DNA from: Peronospora farinosa | Taxonomy: Eukaryota > Oomycota > Peronosporomycetes > Peronosporales > Peronosporaceae | NCBI GenBank assembly: GCA_947646735.1 | Contig: CANTFK010000961.1 | Location: 558,001-622,000, forward strand | Length of the DNA: 64,000 nt | Direction of reading: 5' to 3' | Shown: positions 10,794 to 21,210 of the stretch, in pieces | Numbering within the stretch: position 1 is the first letter of the stretch | Layout of the letters: every line of letters begins with the position of its first letter | Made by a program: the position numbers and the translations under genes | The notes under the pieces: model-generated | Databases searched by the model: none | Told to the model about the DNA's origin: nothing | What the model saw: only the letters and a program-made list of their open reading frames with translations

Positions 10794-12495
10794 TCATAAG
10801 CAATCTTCCGCAGTGAGGTCCACCTCATCCACCCATGACGGGTCAGGATATCCTTTCCACTGTACCAGGTATGCACACTGGATCCGTCCGTAACGAGTTT
10901 TCCTTCCCATACGTCTGTCTAGAATTTTCTCCACTTCGTATTCGTCGCCTTCCATTTCCGCAACCCAACTGTCTTCTGGCAATAGAGCTTCATCAAAATC
11001 CACCCGGTCCGTTTCGTCTACCATCAGTACCGTATCTGGTCTATCAGGGTTTTGCCGGACCAGCTTCTTTGAAATGTGTACCAACGGGTATATACGGTAG
11101 TCTGTCCCACTGGTGTCTAAGCGAACGGCATAGTCACCAACTAGTTCCCGTACTCGGAACGGCCCATGCCATAAATGTGCCAGCTTTCGAGCATAGCTCT
11201 CCTTGACCCGGTCCAAGTAGAACCATACTTGTGACTCTACCTCAATATTTTCATCGCCCACATCCTCATTGTGAGCCTGGGCTTGACCTTTCATCGCTGA
11301 TCGCAATAATTCGTTGACTTGTTCTCTCGCTCGACGATACTGACGTTGCACGCTATATCGCCATCGGCGGTGTTCACATTCACGCCGCTTGGTGCTGCTC
11401 AACGGTATGTTGTACTTTGGGCATCCCAGCCATGTACCAAGTAGAATGGCGTCTCCTTTCGGATCCGGTCCTGCGACGTATTCAACGCAACAGTGATTCT
11501 TTCTGCATAGGTATCCCAGTCTTTCTGGTCCACCTCTGACACATACTTTTTGATGGACCGTGTGATAGGCTGCACCATTCTTTCTGCTGTCGCATTGGCC
11601 TGTGGTCGGTACGCCATAGTAGCATGCTGTTTCTGAATGAAAGCGCGAAATAAATCTGACATGAAACTGGGTTCTCTGTCGTGCCGGATCGCCTCACTGG
11701 CCCCAAACCGACGGAATATGCACTCTTCGTAACCTTCTGCCACGGTTTGGGCCGACCTCGACAAACTAGCCTTGGCAATCACATATCCCGTAAACAGGTC
11801 CACCCAAATTAACAGCTCTGTATCACCCTTGAACGACTTGTGCAACGATGGGATATGGTCCATCGCGATAACTTGGAGCGGGTAGGTAGCTTGAATATCT
11901 CCTGGGGTTCATCCTCGCAAGGTGGGGCTATCTTTGCCATCTCACAGGCCACAAAAGTGCCAACATAACGTTGAACACTCTGGAATAAGCCTTTCCAATG
12001 GAAATGTTTCCGGATCCGTTGGTATGTACGGCCAATTCCTTGGTGTCACCCTTCTAAACTCGTATGGTAGTGATGTAGAAAGTTTTGTTGTAGACTTTCA
12101 GGTATAACTAGCCGGATCAACCCATCACGGTCCTTGTCAGTTGTTCCCTGGTAAGGGCAGTACAGAAGAAGTTCGTCATCATCCAAAGCATAATTCATCT
12201 CGATCTTTTCACACGTAAGTGACACCTCTGCCGATAAACTGCTCTGATTATCCCGTAGGTATACCTTCAATCGCGTATCCACATCTCTGCATCTTGGGCT
12301 GCTGCAATTCGCTCGATCCTTACCCGTTGCACAACTTCCTCCTGCAAGACTTCCGTCGGCATTCTGGATAGGTAGGGCCCGAGACCTTGTAACGACTGCA
12401 ACTCGCCGTGCAGAGTTATGCGCCTTGGGTACCAAAAGCTCAGGTAGACGATTAATTGCTTCGAGGTCCTTAAACTCTTCTTCCGGTATTATATA
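10794..12495 (-). pseudogene. Integrase, GPY/F and chromodomain of element E
   Basis: 10794-11402 contains LWHGPFRVRELVGDYAVRLD (GPY/F type) and a chromodomain with QCAYLVQWKGYPDPSWVDEV. 11399-11863 holds the integrase core: WVDLFTGYVIAKA, then AIRHDREPSFMS and YRPQANATAERMVQPITRSI. The zinc-binding N-terminus lies in 12046-12400, where the frame is only partly readable. Compared with A-D the chromodomain is differently spaced and the integrase is of another lineage. Frame breaks occur at about 11400 and 11870-12045. Confidence 0.78.
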
Positions 12496-13715
12496 GACAA
12501 CCTGTTGCTGGTGCAAAGCCGCGTTAGCAAGTCGGTCTGCACTTTGATTCCATTCGCGCTTCAATGATAGAAATTCATGAATTGGCCAGGTCCTGAGTTT
12601 TTTTTGTCAGGGCCTTCGACCGAGGTGCTGTCAGGCCCTGCGCCTTACACCCGCTTTCTCCTCGCATCTGTCGAATGCCATGGTTAGAATCTCCACATAA
12701 AACTAGACGCCTACGCTCTAAGTTCTCCTGTAGACAGAAACATAACAATAGGCTTTCGTACTCTGCCTCATTCACTGTTGCATTAGTCAAATATCGGGAA
12801 GCGGCTGCAACCACCGTCCATTCCGGAGTTTCCACATAATAGCACTGCAGGCCCCTCCTTCGCGCTAAACTCGTTCAGACCCGTCGAAACTGACCATATA
12901 GAGGCTTTCCTTGGACTCGACCGTTGGGGGAACCACCGTGATAGTTTGGCGCGGGTGTTCCCTAGGGGCATTCGAAGACAAGATGGAGTCCACATTTTCG
13001 CGAGACGTTATACTGGCTGCCAATGTACCCAGTACTTCGTCTTCGACCCGCTTACACTTGACCACTTCTAGCGTCCATTGAGACAAGAGGGCAGCCCAAT
13101 TTCGAAGGCGGCACTGAAAACCTATTGAACGGACCAACCACGCTAACGCGAATGTAGAGTAAGGACTGTGATTGGACGGGTAAACAGAAATGTATAGCAA
13201 AGGTCCAATTTTCGCAAGAACGCTAACACTTCCTTGTCTACCAAGCCATTATTAATCTCATACGGCTTCAATATCCGACTCGTAAAAGCCACTAGCATTT
13301 ATACACCCTCGTACTATTGTACCAAAGACGCCGAGATGTCCCACTCGATAGCATAGACGATAATGACAGGTTCCTGGTTTGAATAGAAATGACGGAGGAT
13401 TGAGGAAGTGGCGATCTTATTCTTCAACATAGCAAATGCCACCTGAACCCGGTCCCCCTCCTGGTCATTTTCTTGTATTTCCCCAGTCCCACTAATCCGG
13501 CGTCGTAATACGTGGTAATCTACTTCCCTTGGTTCGTACAAGATTGACGCATAAATGGCGTGGTCTTCTGGGAAACGACTGTAATAGTTGAGACTCCCGA
13601 GAAACGATTGCATAGCTTTCAAGGTGGTGTGCAACGGTAAGTCCACCAAGGACTGAAGGTCTTTAGGGTGGTCCTCCAACCCTTCCGCTGACACTTGATG
13701 GCCAAGGTAATTCAC
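12496..13715 (-). pseudogene. Two consecutive RNase H domains of element E
   Basis: The first is the usual Ty3/Gypsy RNase H, starting at about 13330 (PVIIVYAIEWDISASLVQ) and running to about 13150. The second, 12496-12835, has the signature of a cellular or archaeal-type RNase H: ATVNEAEYESLLL, LVLCGDSNHGIRQMRGE and, across a frameshift, KREWNQSADRLANAAL. These carry the Glu, Asp and C-terminal Asp expected in the active site. The enzyme would degrade RNA of the RNA-DNA hybrid. Gain of a second RNase H is known for some oomycete and plant LTR elements. Confidence 0.72.
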
Positions 13716-14719
13716 CTTTTGACAGCCTCATGAGCTCTTAACCGCGCTGATCGATAAGTTCCACTTGTCACACACCTCCGAAAGTCGTTCCACTTTTACG
13801 CATAAGTCACCCCATGACTCCGAGGTCACCAAATGTCGTCGATATAGGACCTACGTCCTGATATATAGACTTCTTGAGGTCTCCCTCTGGATGGCCTATC
13901 TCAAACAGGTCCTCTTGCTTCTCAGAGCTGGGCTTTGAGGAAATCGTAAAATTTTTATATAAAGCATTATCCAACAGCCGCTGATAGATTTACGGCGCAT
14001 TATTTCGTCCAAACAGCATTCTTTTCCACTCGAACAATCCAACCGGAGTCACAAATGCCGAAATCAAACGAGACCTCTCAGTCATACTAACTACCCAAAA
14101 ACCACTAGTCATATCCAGCGAGCAATACCATAAAACTTTATTCAAATCGTCCAACAATTCGTTAACGAGAGTCATAGGGTACACCATGAGGCGTGTCAGC
14201 TCGTTCACCATCCGGTAATCGATACACAGCCTTATATTTACTCCAATCTTCTTGAAGATGATCACAATTGGCTGGAACATGGGGAGGAAGAATGCTGAAT
14301 AATCTTAGACGATAACAGGCCCTAGATTAGGTCCGACAGCTTCTCCCTGAACTGAGGGGCCACTTTCCGTACACGTTGGGAGATAGACCGTGCGTTCCCC
14401 ACATCGATGTCGCACACCGCTCCTCGGGCTGCCGGGGGTATCGCATTGCCTTTTCCCATCAGCAGATGTCGTTTCTGTCAAATATTCTGGCGGAGACGGT
14501 CCACTTGTTTCTTATAAAAATTTCGCCAGGGTCTGGCATCTGGATATCTTTCATCGTGACTTCGACCGTAGAAGGGGCGACCTCAGGAATAATCGACCAG
14601 TTTTTGTCAATATCTTCTGCGCATAGCTCTCCACTCTCGTGGACCCAGACCTGATTGTCGTAAGTATTTGTCCCGGCTCTATTATCCCGTTGGCTCATCC
14701 GCAATTGGACCTCCTCCAT
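13716..14719 (-). pseudogene. Reverse transcriptase of element E
   Basis: 13990-14280 contains NIRLCIDYRMVNELT, the catalytic Asp in YCSLDMTSGFWVV and the FEWKRMLFGRNNAP block. The catalytic YIDD lies at about 13834-13848, in a stretch with many stops. 13314-13715 continues with NYLGHQVSAEGLEDHPKDLQ and NYYSRF. 14459-14719 is the protease-RT linker (DPGEIFIRNKWTV). The gene is too broken to work. Confidence 0.75.
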
Positions 14720-15199
14720 TCCGATCTCGCCATCTCTTGGGCTTCTTTGACCAGGCGGACTCCTGATGGTTGGTTCCCATGAAAGGTGTTTTCTTCTACC
14801 TCCGAGTCAGACGGTACTGACTAGGGGCCCCTCGAATGAACACCTAGCACTGTAGTAACCAATGAGGCTTGGACCCTGCTCGTAACAATATTTTTTCTGG
14901 GGTCTTATACTGGGGGTTTTCGACCATGGGACTTTGGTATTCTTTTTCTTGAAAGGATTTGGAGTCTATTTCGTCAGTGGTAGCTTGGTAGGCTAGGTTC
15001 TGACCTTCAGCATAACTCCTGGAACCCACTGACACAAATCCTTAAGTTCGAGGGACCCGGTCCTTGTTCAGCCAAATACCAATTACGTATCATCGTGCAG
15101 AATTACATTCTTGTAACTAACATTGGAGACCCTTAAACACTGGCGATGTCTATACCCTTGGACCATTGTAGTCACCTGTCGGTCTCAACGGGTAATCCA
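14720..15199 (-). other. Decayed protease-RT linker of E
   Basis: Expected to encode the protease C-terminus and linker. One 63-codon open stretch at 14844-15035 has no recognisable motif. I see nothing else in it. Confidence 0.4.
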
Positions 15200-15883
15200 T
15201 TATTTCCACTGATATGATACAGAACTTTTTAACGAAACCTCCACGTACTTGGTCGCTGGCATCGTCACATACTGGACCAATTTTTTTAAAAAAAGGTGTC
15301 CACTATATAAGTTCTTGCGACCTGTCAGCTGGATTCGTACTTCATCTGATAAGAAAAAGGTTCCATCTGCCATGTCCAATCGTATTACGGCTGGAATCAT
15401 AAAATCCATCCACAAAAGTGCATTCTGACCAACCAGGGAGCCAAAACATACGTCGAAAAATAAACCAGTACCCCTTTAAACGTAATCTTTACCTTTGTCC
15501 GTCCTTCCGTGTTATATACAACTTCTACAATACCCACACACTCTTGTCTCTCGCTCGTATCGATCTGGCAGCCTACCTTACGAGCAAAGGCGATATCTAA
15601 AATAAATATTTCGGCACCATAATCGAAGAGCAGATTCGCGCGAGTATTGTTGACCTTCTCAGAAGCCTTAGCCTGGTTTGAACCACTTTTTTGGGGAACG
15701 ATGTTTCCAGTATACTCTTAATTTTCCCGGAAATAACTCCAGCATCATCACCGGATCTTCCCATGTATTTTCATCGGATATAAGTGCATTGGCCACAACA
15801 GCTAAATAATTAATGCATAAGTCCGATGTATTTCCAATCAATTCTTTCTCCTTAACGACATCCTCCACTCTCCACAAATGCAT
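15200..15883 (-). pseudogene. Protease region of element E
   Basis: A retropepsin-like site reads LLFDYGAEIFILDIAFARKV near 15590-15650; the usual Asp-Thr/Ser-Gly is Asp-Tyr-Gly here, so activity is doubtful. Downstream RIQLTGRKNLYSG and a later VIRLDMADGTFFLSDEVRIQ (15200-15415) follow in another frame. It would cleave the Gag-Pol precursor. Confidence 0.55.
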
Positions 15884-15983
15884 AAATGTAACAATCAGAA
15901 CGCTCGGCTCGTATTAGATTCAAACCTGACGAGCGTCCGAATTTTAACATCTTCTCGGCGGCCTCCGACAGCTGTCCCGCGTG

Positions 15984-18412
15984 CTTGGTAGGGTTGTACC
16001 ATTGGCAAATTTATTTGTAAAACGCTTCCATCTGGAACTTGCTAACGTCGTGAACCTCATTACAACCACGACATACAAACAAGCAGCGGTCGGCCGGGTG
16101 GCCCTTCTTTCCACATCGTTCGCAGACTATCCGCTTCCAACAGTCCAGGTCCCCATGCTTCTTGGATCCACAATGGGTACACTTCATCAGTGGGGCCTCT
16201 GGGCCCGGTCTTTGTCCGAGGCCCTCCAACGCACGTCGTCCCTGATCTGGATTCGGGTCCTGATGGTATCGAGGTCCATCCACATTCCGAGTCCTACCAA
16301 TGTGGGCTTTAGTCGCCACCGCATAAATTCGTCTCAGGTATCCCTCCCCTTCAGATCTACTCGAGCTGGACTCTTGCTCACCTTCACTTCCTGATGTAGT
16401 TCGGATGGCTTGAACAGGACGTCTTTATTAGTGTTTGGTATACTCTCGGTCAGGGGGGGTCATGGACTTCTGACAAAACTTGCTGGAACCGAGCAGGACC
16501 TTTCCATAACGCGCCTTCGCTCGCTGGCGAGCTAGCAGAACTTCTTCAAGGTCATCACAATCCGAAATTCTGCGTATGGTGAGCTGGTTCACCAGTTCGC
16601 GATCGTCCAAAGTTTCCACGTAATGTTCTACATGTTCACATTTCACCTGAGGGGGGACAATCTTAATTTTTAATTTGGCTCTGAGCCCCGCCACATTCAA
16701 ACGGTACAAGTATTCCAGTGGTGGCTCGTCGGATCTCTTCCTTGCATGATAATACTGCCGGGCCACAGACACACCTAGGCCGCAGAAGTGGACTTCAAAT
16801 TCTTGCAAAAGTAGCTTCCAGTCGCCACGTACCGTCCGACCCAGTTGTCGGTACCAGTTCTGAGCCGGACCCGTGAGTGGCCACCAAATATAAGACATTT
16901 CTCACTGTCTGGCGCCTGGTCTCGGATAAACGCAGTCTTTACTTTGGCGCTCTATCTTCGGGCACGGTCCTCAACATGGTCCCTTCCGTTGAATTCTTTA
17001 ATGTCCGATGAGGCCGACACTCGTATATGGGGAATAACCGTAGGGGCCCTACTTGCTGTAGCCGTGGACACAGTCGCTCGTGCCGAGGTAGCCGGAAACG
17101 TCAAATCATCCGAATCGTACTCTTCATTAGAAGACTCTGCCGACTACATCTACACATCCGGATATTTACGTGGTGATCCCGGGTGATCGGCTCTCTGGGA
17201 GGGCCCGAGGTAAAGTGTCCCTCGGCCCCTCATGATCTGTCCCCTGTCCGATGCATTTCGGGTGGGCCATTGCTCCTCTAGGAACTTAGCCATCGCCTTT
17301 TCGAAATATGACTGGAGCGCACCACGGTACCTTCCTCAGGCTTTACGTTCTTATCAATTCCTGTCCCCAGCGACCCTGGCTCCACTTTGCACCGGGCTCC
17401 TGTCAAATCTTCACGTACTTGCGGCTGGGACCTCGGGATCGCTGCATCCATCTGTCCTGCTTCGCGAATTCGTGCTTTGAGCAAGGCTGCAACTTTTGGC
17501 CCCAGCTGCATCCGATCCACTGTGTCCATTAGAGCCGAGACGATAGATGAAGTGGCTGACTCGTACTGGGACCTCGGTGATGATCCATCGTGAGATCCTG
17601 CTGAAGAGCCCAGGTAAGGGACAGCTGCTGTCCCCACGTGACGGGGTACCTCCTTGGGGAGACCTAACTTACTAACGCCTTGTCATGACCATGTAATGCC
17701 ATCAGGGTCTTCTTCAGGGTCTCGAATCCGAAATCAAAGAGGGTCTCAGCAGTAAAATTTCCAGCAGCCATTCTTGCTTCGTGAGGCAGGTTCATCAGGT
17801 CCTTGAAGACCTCCAGGTCTGTCGATGCGGTGGACAGGGCCGTTATCGGACCATGGACCTGGTCTATCAGCTTGACCTTGAGCGTCTTCATCACCGGGTC
17901 TTTTCGCAGAAACGTCTTTAACTTAAACTGGTGATATTCTTCTTCCAGGTCTTCTTCCATCCAGTCCCTACTAGCCAAACCTTGGCTCTCTCCCGACTCG
18001 TCCGTCGTGTCTCCGCCTGTTGGTGCCTTCAACTTTATATTCTTCTGTTTCTTGTTCTTTGGTACTGTTGTTTCTTGAGTAGTGGCTTGGTAGACTTGTC
18101 TCAGCGTCCATTGTTTATTTAGCTTTCGCTGTCAAACTGGGGACCCCTGTACCATAAAATTCATTATGGGCCATGTAATGAAGACGAAGGGGGGGGAATT
18201 TTTCGGTTTTCTTTATATTCTTCCTTGATCTCGATAACAGAGCTTCTCCCCAGGCTCTGCCGGCCCTCCGATCCTTCTTTCTTCTTGATCACTGGCGATC
18301 CGGTTTCCAGTGTCTTAGCTGTCCCTTGATCTACCTTAACCGTTGTCTTTTCTTCTTCGTGGGACTCACGGTGAAATACTGCGTCTCCCGAAGATCCGGA
18401 CACGCGCACCAT
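15984..18412 (-). pseudogene. Gag of element E, fragmented
   Basis: The start ATG (18410-18412) touches the LTR and overlaps the primer binding site; the first frame runs to 18164. Further pieces are 17664-18032 (acidic N-part), 17278-17637, 16428-16898 with PLTGPAQNWYRQLGRTVRGD and the capsid core EVHFCGLGVSVARQYYHARK, and 16011-16319 with Cys-rich knuckles CTHCGSKKHGDLDCWKR and CERCGKKGHPADRC. At least four frame breaks occur. The region 16900-17280 between pieces is decayed gag with no readable motif. Confidence 0.72.
18396..18411 (-). other. Primer binding site of E, overlapping the gag start
   Basis: The coding strand reads TGGTGCGCGTGTCCGG directly after one A beyond the LTR. Together with that A the first bases form the gag ATG. 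The implied primer tRNA ends GCGCACCA, unlike the tRNA of families A-D and F. Confidence 0.55.
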
Positions 18413-19415
18413 TGTGGTGGACTGGATTCTCAAACGGCGTGAGAGAACCACAAACGCACACAGCTCCGGACTGCCGACTTACGGAGGGAGTACCCCGATA
18501 CCGTGTCGCTTCAACCTTGTGTCTCACCTTGTGTACCCGTCGGCTTGGCTGGTCTTGCTCCTCATTAGACGCAGAAGACTTATAGACTTGTTCCTTGTAT
18601 GGAGAGACTTGGGGACCCACAAGTGGATATACTTCACTCGGGCCCGGGGCTTCTTGGGCTCAGTCGACTGTGTCAAGAGCAATGCACCCATACCTATGTA
18701 CTCCTTTCGGTCTCTAACGGTTTCTTGGTCCTTGGATCCCTTTCTCTTGTTCCCCGTAGGGAAACCGCTTCCTGTAGCGGGTTTTGGGTGTCTTGACACC
18801 TCAGGCCAACTATCCTGAGGTTTACTTGCGTAGCTTGAGCCGTCTAACACCTGCTGACGTCGGGGGGCCAAATTGTATTCCGTCCGGAAGAGGTGGAGCG
18901 ACGTAGAAGAGTGGAGGGGGCGCTTAGAGCCGCCACGTGCAAAGCATATTCGAGTGTGTATATTTATCTTATAATTTGTATGTTTTTCTTGTCTAAACCT
19001 AACCCTTTGCTCTGTATAGTGCCACGTGTCGACTCTTGGAGGAAGAGCTGGCTCCTTGGTACCTGTACTTTCTGTAAACTTCGGTGTTCCGTGTACCATT
19101 TCTGCACCCTCGGGAATGGAGCCCTGGTATCCTGGGGCCCTGTACCTTTGGGGTCGTGTATTCTTGAGTTCCTGTACACTGTACTCTGGGCCCCTGTACC
19201 CTGAGGCCCTTGTATCCTTTCCCTTGGGCTTCTTGGGGACTGTACCGGCTTTGCACGGGTGAGTCTTTATAATCTTCATGAGTCTGGGGCCTGGTGTGAT
19301 GTTGTGGATATGCGGAGCCTTGTTGTTGTCACTCCCTCGAGGGAGCGACCACTAAATTTGTTGCCCCCGGTTCATATATATCTTTGTGCCCCGATTTCCT
19401 TGGCACTTCTCCACA
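18413..19415 (-). repeat. 5' LTR of element E
   Basis: About 1 kb with TGT...ACA ends, set by comparison with the 3' copy and by resumption of A sequence at 19416. It contains variable CCTGTACCCTNGGG-like motifs at about 19130-19220. A long antisense-looking open frame (18524-19279, - strand) is shared with the other LTR, which is expected from LTR identity and is not taken as a gene. Confidence 0.75.
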
Positions 19416-19572
19416 GATCCGCGATATCTGCTGACAAGCTGACATTCGATGTCGGCGTTGTCACAGAGACACTTAGTGACGGCTGCGAGTTATCGCGGCG
19501 TGTGCGCGTTGCGTTGGTCTGCATAGGCGCCTTTGCAGACGACCCATCAGCCTTACCACGTTTCGGTGGCAT
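19416..19572 (-). pseudogene. N-terminus of the A-left antisense ORF
   Basis: It starts MPPKRGKADGSSAKAP and reads 48 residues identical in kind to 21211-21354 before the E insertion. It is basic and Ser/Thr-rich with no known domain. The start lies 57 bp inside the 3' LTR. Confidence 0.55.
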
Positions 19573-19628
19573 CTTCTTGCTTTCGATATTTTTACAAAAA
19601 TGTAAAACTGTCTTAAAGAGGGGGATGG

Positions 19629-20208
19629 TGTAACGGGCTAATAGTTACACGGCTCGTTAAGTATCGAATGAATAACTTGAAGGTACATGGTACCTTAGAA
19701 CTGCCACTTGGGCGCGGCACATCAATGTGACTCACCCTCGTGAATGTGATATCCATGGTTGTATCCACATTCAACGGGGATGACGCCCAGTTGTGACTAG
19801 GCGTAATGGTGACGCTTCAGACGGACGTCATCATCGAGCCTAAATATATATTTCAAGCTCGCACGTAAGGATACGCGTCTAAAGAGACGCGTATCCGATC
19901 TTTATATTTGACGAATCAGTAGTTAGATTTATAGTTGATAATCTATCAACTATAAGTCTTGAGTCTACTTAACATCGTACACTGCGCACGCCAAGCTGTA
20001 TAAGCTTCTGCGTGTCGTAAGTAAGACACTTGTTAGTTGTTCGTTGCGCGATTCGCTCCAAAGCGACCGGCAACGGTTGGTACTGCGCTTTAATTGCCGA
20101 CCAACACCATACCGCACGCAGAGGTAATACATTCTAACCCCTTCCTCTTGCTTCTAGAAGGTGTAAACTCGTAGCAAGTGGCAGCTTCTTTCGAAGTGCC
20201 CGTCTACA
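19629..20208 (+). repeat. 3' LTR of A-left, mosaic; polypurine tract at 19611-19627
   Basis: 580 bp, TGTAACGGGC to GTCTACA. Its first part (to about 19700) matches the facing LTR at 21064-21154, with blocks absent from the A-right 5' LTR. From about 19780 it instead matches the A-right 5' LTR (36821-37400) almost base for base, while the facing LTR diverges. The flank TGAGA (20209-20213) equals the flank of the A-right 5' LTR (TCTCA at 37401-37405 on this strand). Confidence 0.85.
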
Positions 20209-20605
20209 TGAGACGTGGTCAAATGGCCGCAAAAAACAGACGAGAAACAAAGCGGTGAAATACGTGTGTATCGGCAGGAATAACCGTGCAGTATTTGCCA
20301 ACAAAAATACTGCACGGTTGTTCCTGCCGGTAGACACGTAATTCACCGTGCCCTCATCCACCCTGCATACAGTCATCACCTTCAGGTTAGCATGACATTG
20401 CCGGTTTTGATTATGCGTCTTTTTTTAGGGCATTCTTGATCAATGCATGCGTGACACAGCTACCACGCATTATCGACGACGACGCATTTTTTCTGATCGT
20501 CGATTTACATGATGATAACTATGTGCGCGATCTTTGGAAGGGCCTAAGCCAGGATGTCAGCGCTAATTGGTCTGACGTTATATACCGTGAAAAAAATGTA
20601 GTGGC
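20209..20605. other. Spacer between the facing A LTRs
   Basis: About 400 bp of probable pre-insertion DNA. It contains a strong hairpin (20253-20348). The start of an unassigned open frame lies at 20436-20605, with an acidic IIDDDAFFLIVDLHDDN stretch, and runs on into the LTR. No gene family is recognised. The end flanks are TGAGA on the left and GTGGC on the right, each a candidate target duplication. Confidence 0.5.
20253..20348. repeat. Imperfect hairpin, 44-base arms, 8-base loop
   Basis: Arms 20253-20296 and 20305-20348 pair with four mismatches; the inner stem includes ACCGTGCAGTATTT. It could be a small foldback element or a structured transcript. No terminal duplication was identified. 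Confidence 0.75.
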
Positions 20606-21154
20606 TGTAGACGGGCACTTCAAAGAAGCTGCCACGTGCTACTCTGGCACACACCTTCAAGCACGAGAGGAAGCGGTTAAACCGTCTAACCTGGTGGGAT
20701 GGTTGGTCGACCGTTTAAGCAGTCGAATCAACGGTTGCGAGTCACCGAAGCGAACTGCGCAACGAACTACTAAGCAAGTCCTTCACCTGCGTCACGCAGA
20801 AACTTGTTAAGCTTCTCGAGGGCATAAGCGAAGATTAGCAAATTCAAGACTGACTTATAATGAAGGGACAGTAATAAAATATAGCTCTAACTACTGATTG
20901 GTTAATTATGCAAATATTACAAACGCGTTTATTTAGAAGTACATTCCTAAGTGCGAGATTAAATATTTTTTGCTTCACTGATGACTTCTTTCTGTAACGT
21001 CATTCCCGTTGAATGTGGATACAACCATGGATATCACATTCACGAGGGTGGGTCACATTGATGTGCCGCGCCCAAGTGGCAGTTCTAAGGTACCATGTAC
21101 CTTCACGTTATTCATTCGATACTTAACGAGCCGTGTAACTATTAGCCCGTTACA
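20606..21154 (-). repeat. 3' LTR of A-right
   Basis: 549 bp. The outer 150 bp (about 21005-21154) are nearly identical to the A-left LTR; the inner 400 bp are clearly diverged from both other A LTRs. A polypurine tract follows at 21158-21172 (coding strand CTTAAAGAGGGGGATGG). The flank at 20601-20605 is GTGGC. Confidence 0.8.
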
Positions 21155-21210
21155 CCATCCCCCTCTTTAAGACAGTTTTACATTTTTGTAAAAATATCGA
21201 AAGCAAGAAG

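Larger units (their letters stand above)
2477..19415 (-). mobile_element. Ty3/Gypsy element E (tandem RNase H type), containing nested element B
   Basis: The element is read on the - strand. The 5' LTR is at 18413-19415; gag lies below it, then protease, RT, RNase H, a second RNase H, integrase and chromodomain, ending at 10794. The 3' LTR is at 2477-3299 and is interrupted by element B. It interrupts the A-left antisense ORF: A sequence stops at 2476 and resumes at 19416. The flanks GGGTC and GATCC could be a mutated target duplication but do not match cleanly. Coding is heavily broken, although the shared part of the two LTRs is about 98.8% identical by my count (8 differences in about 680 bp). 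Confidence 0.8.

Noticed and set aside
18524..19279. 251-codon - strand frame in the E LTR (also 2589-3212)
   Set aside because: It lies wholly inside an LTR; identity of the two copies follows from LTR identity. No domain or coding signature independent of that.
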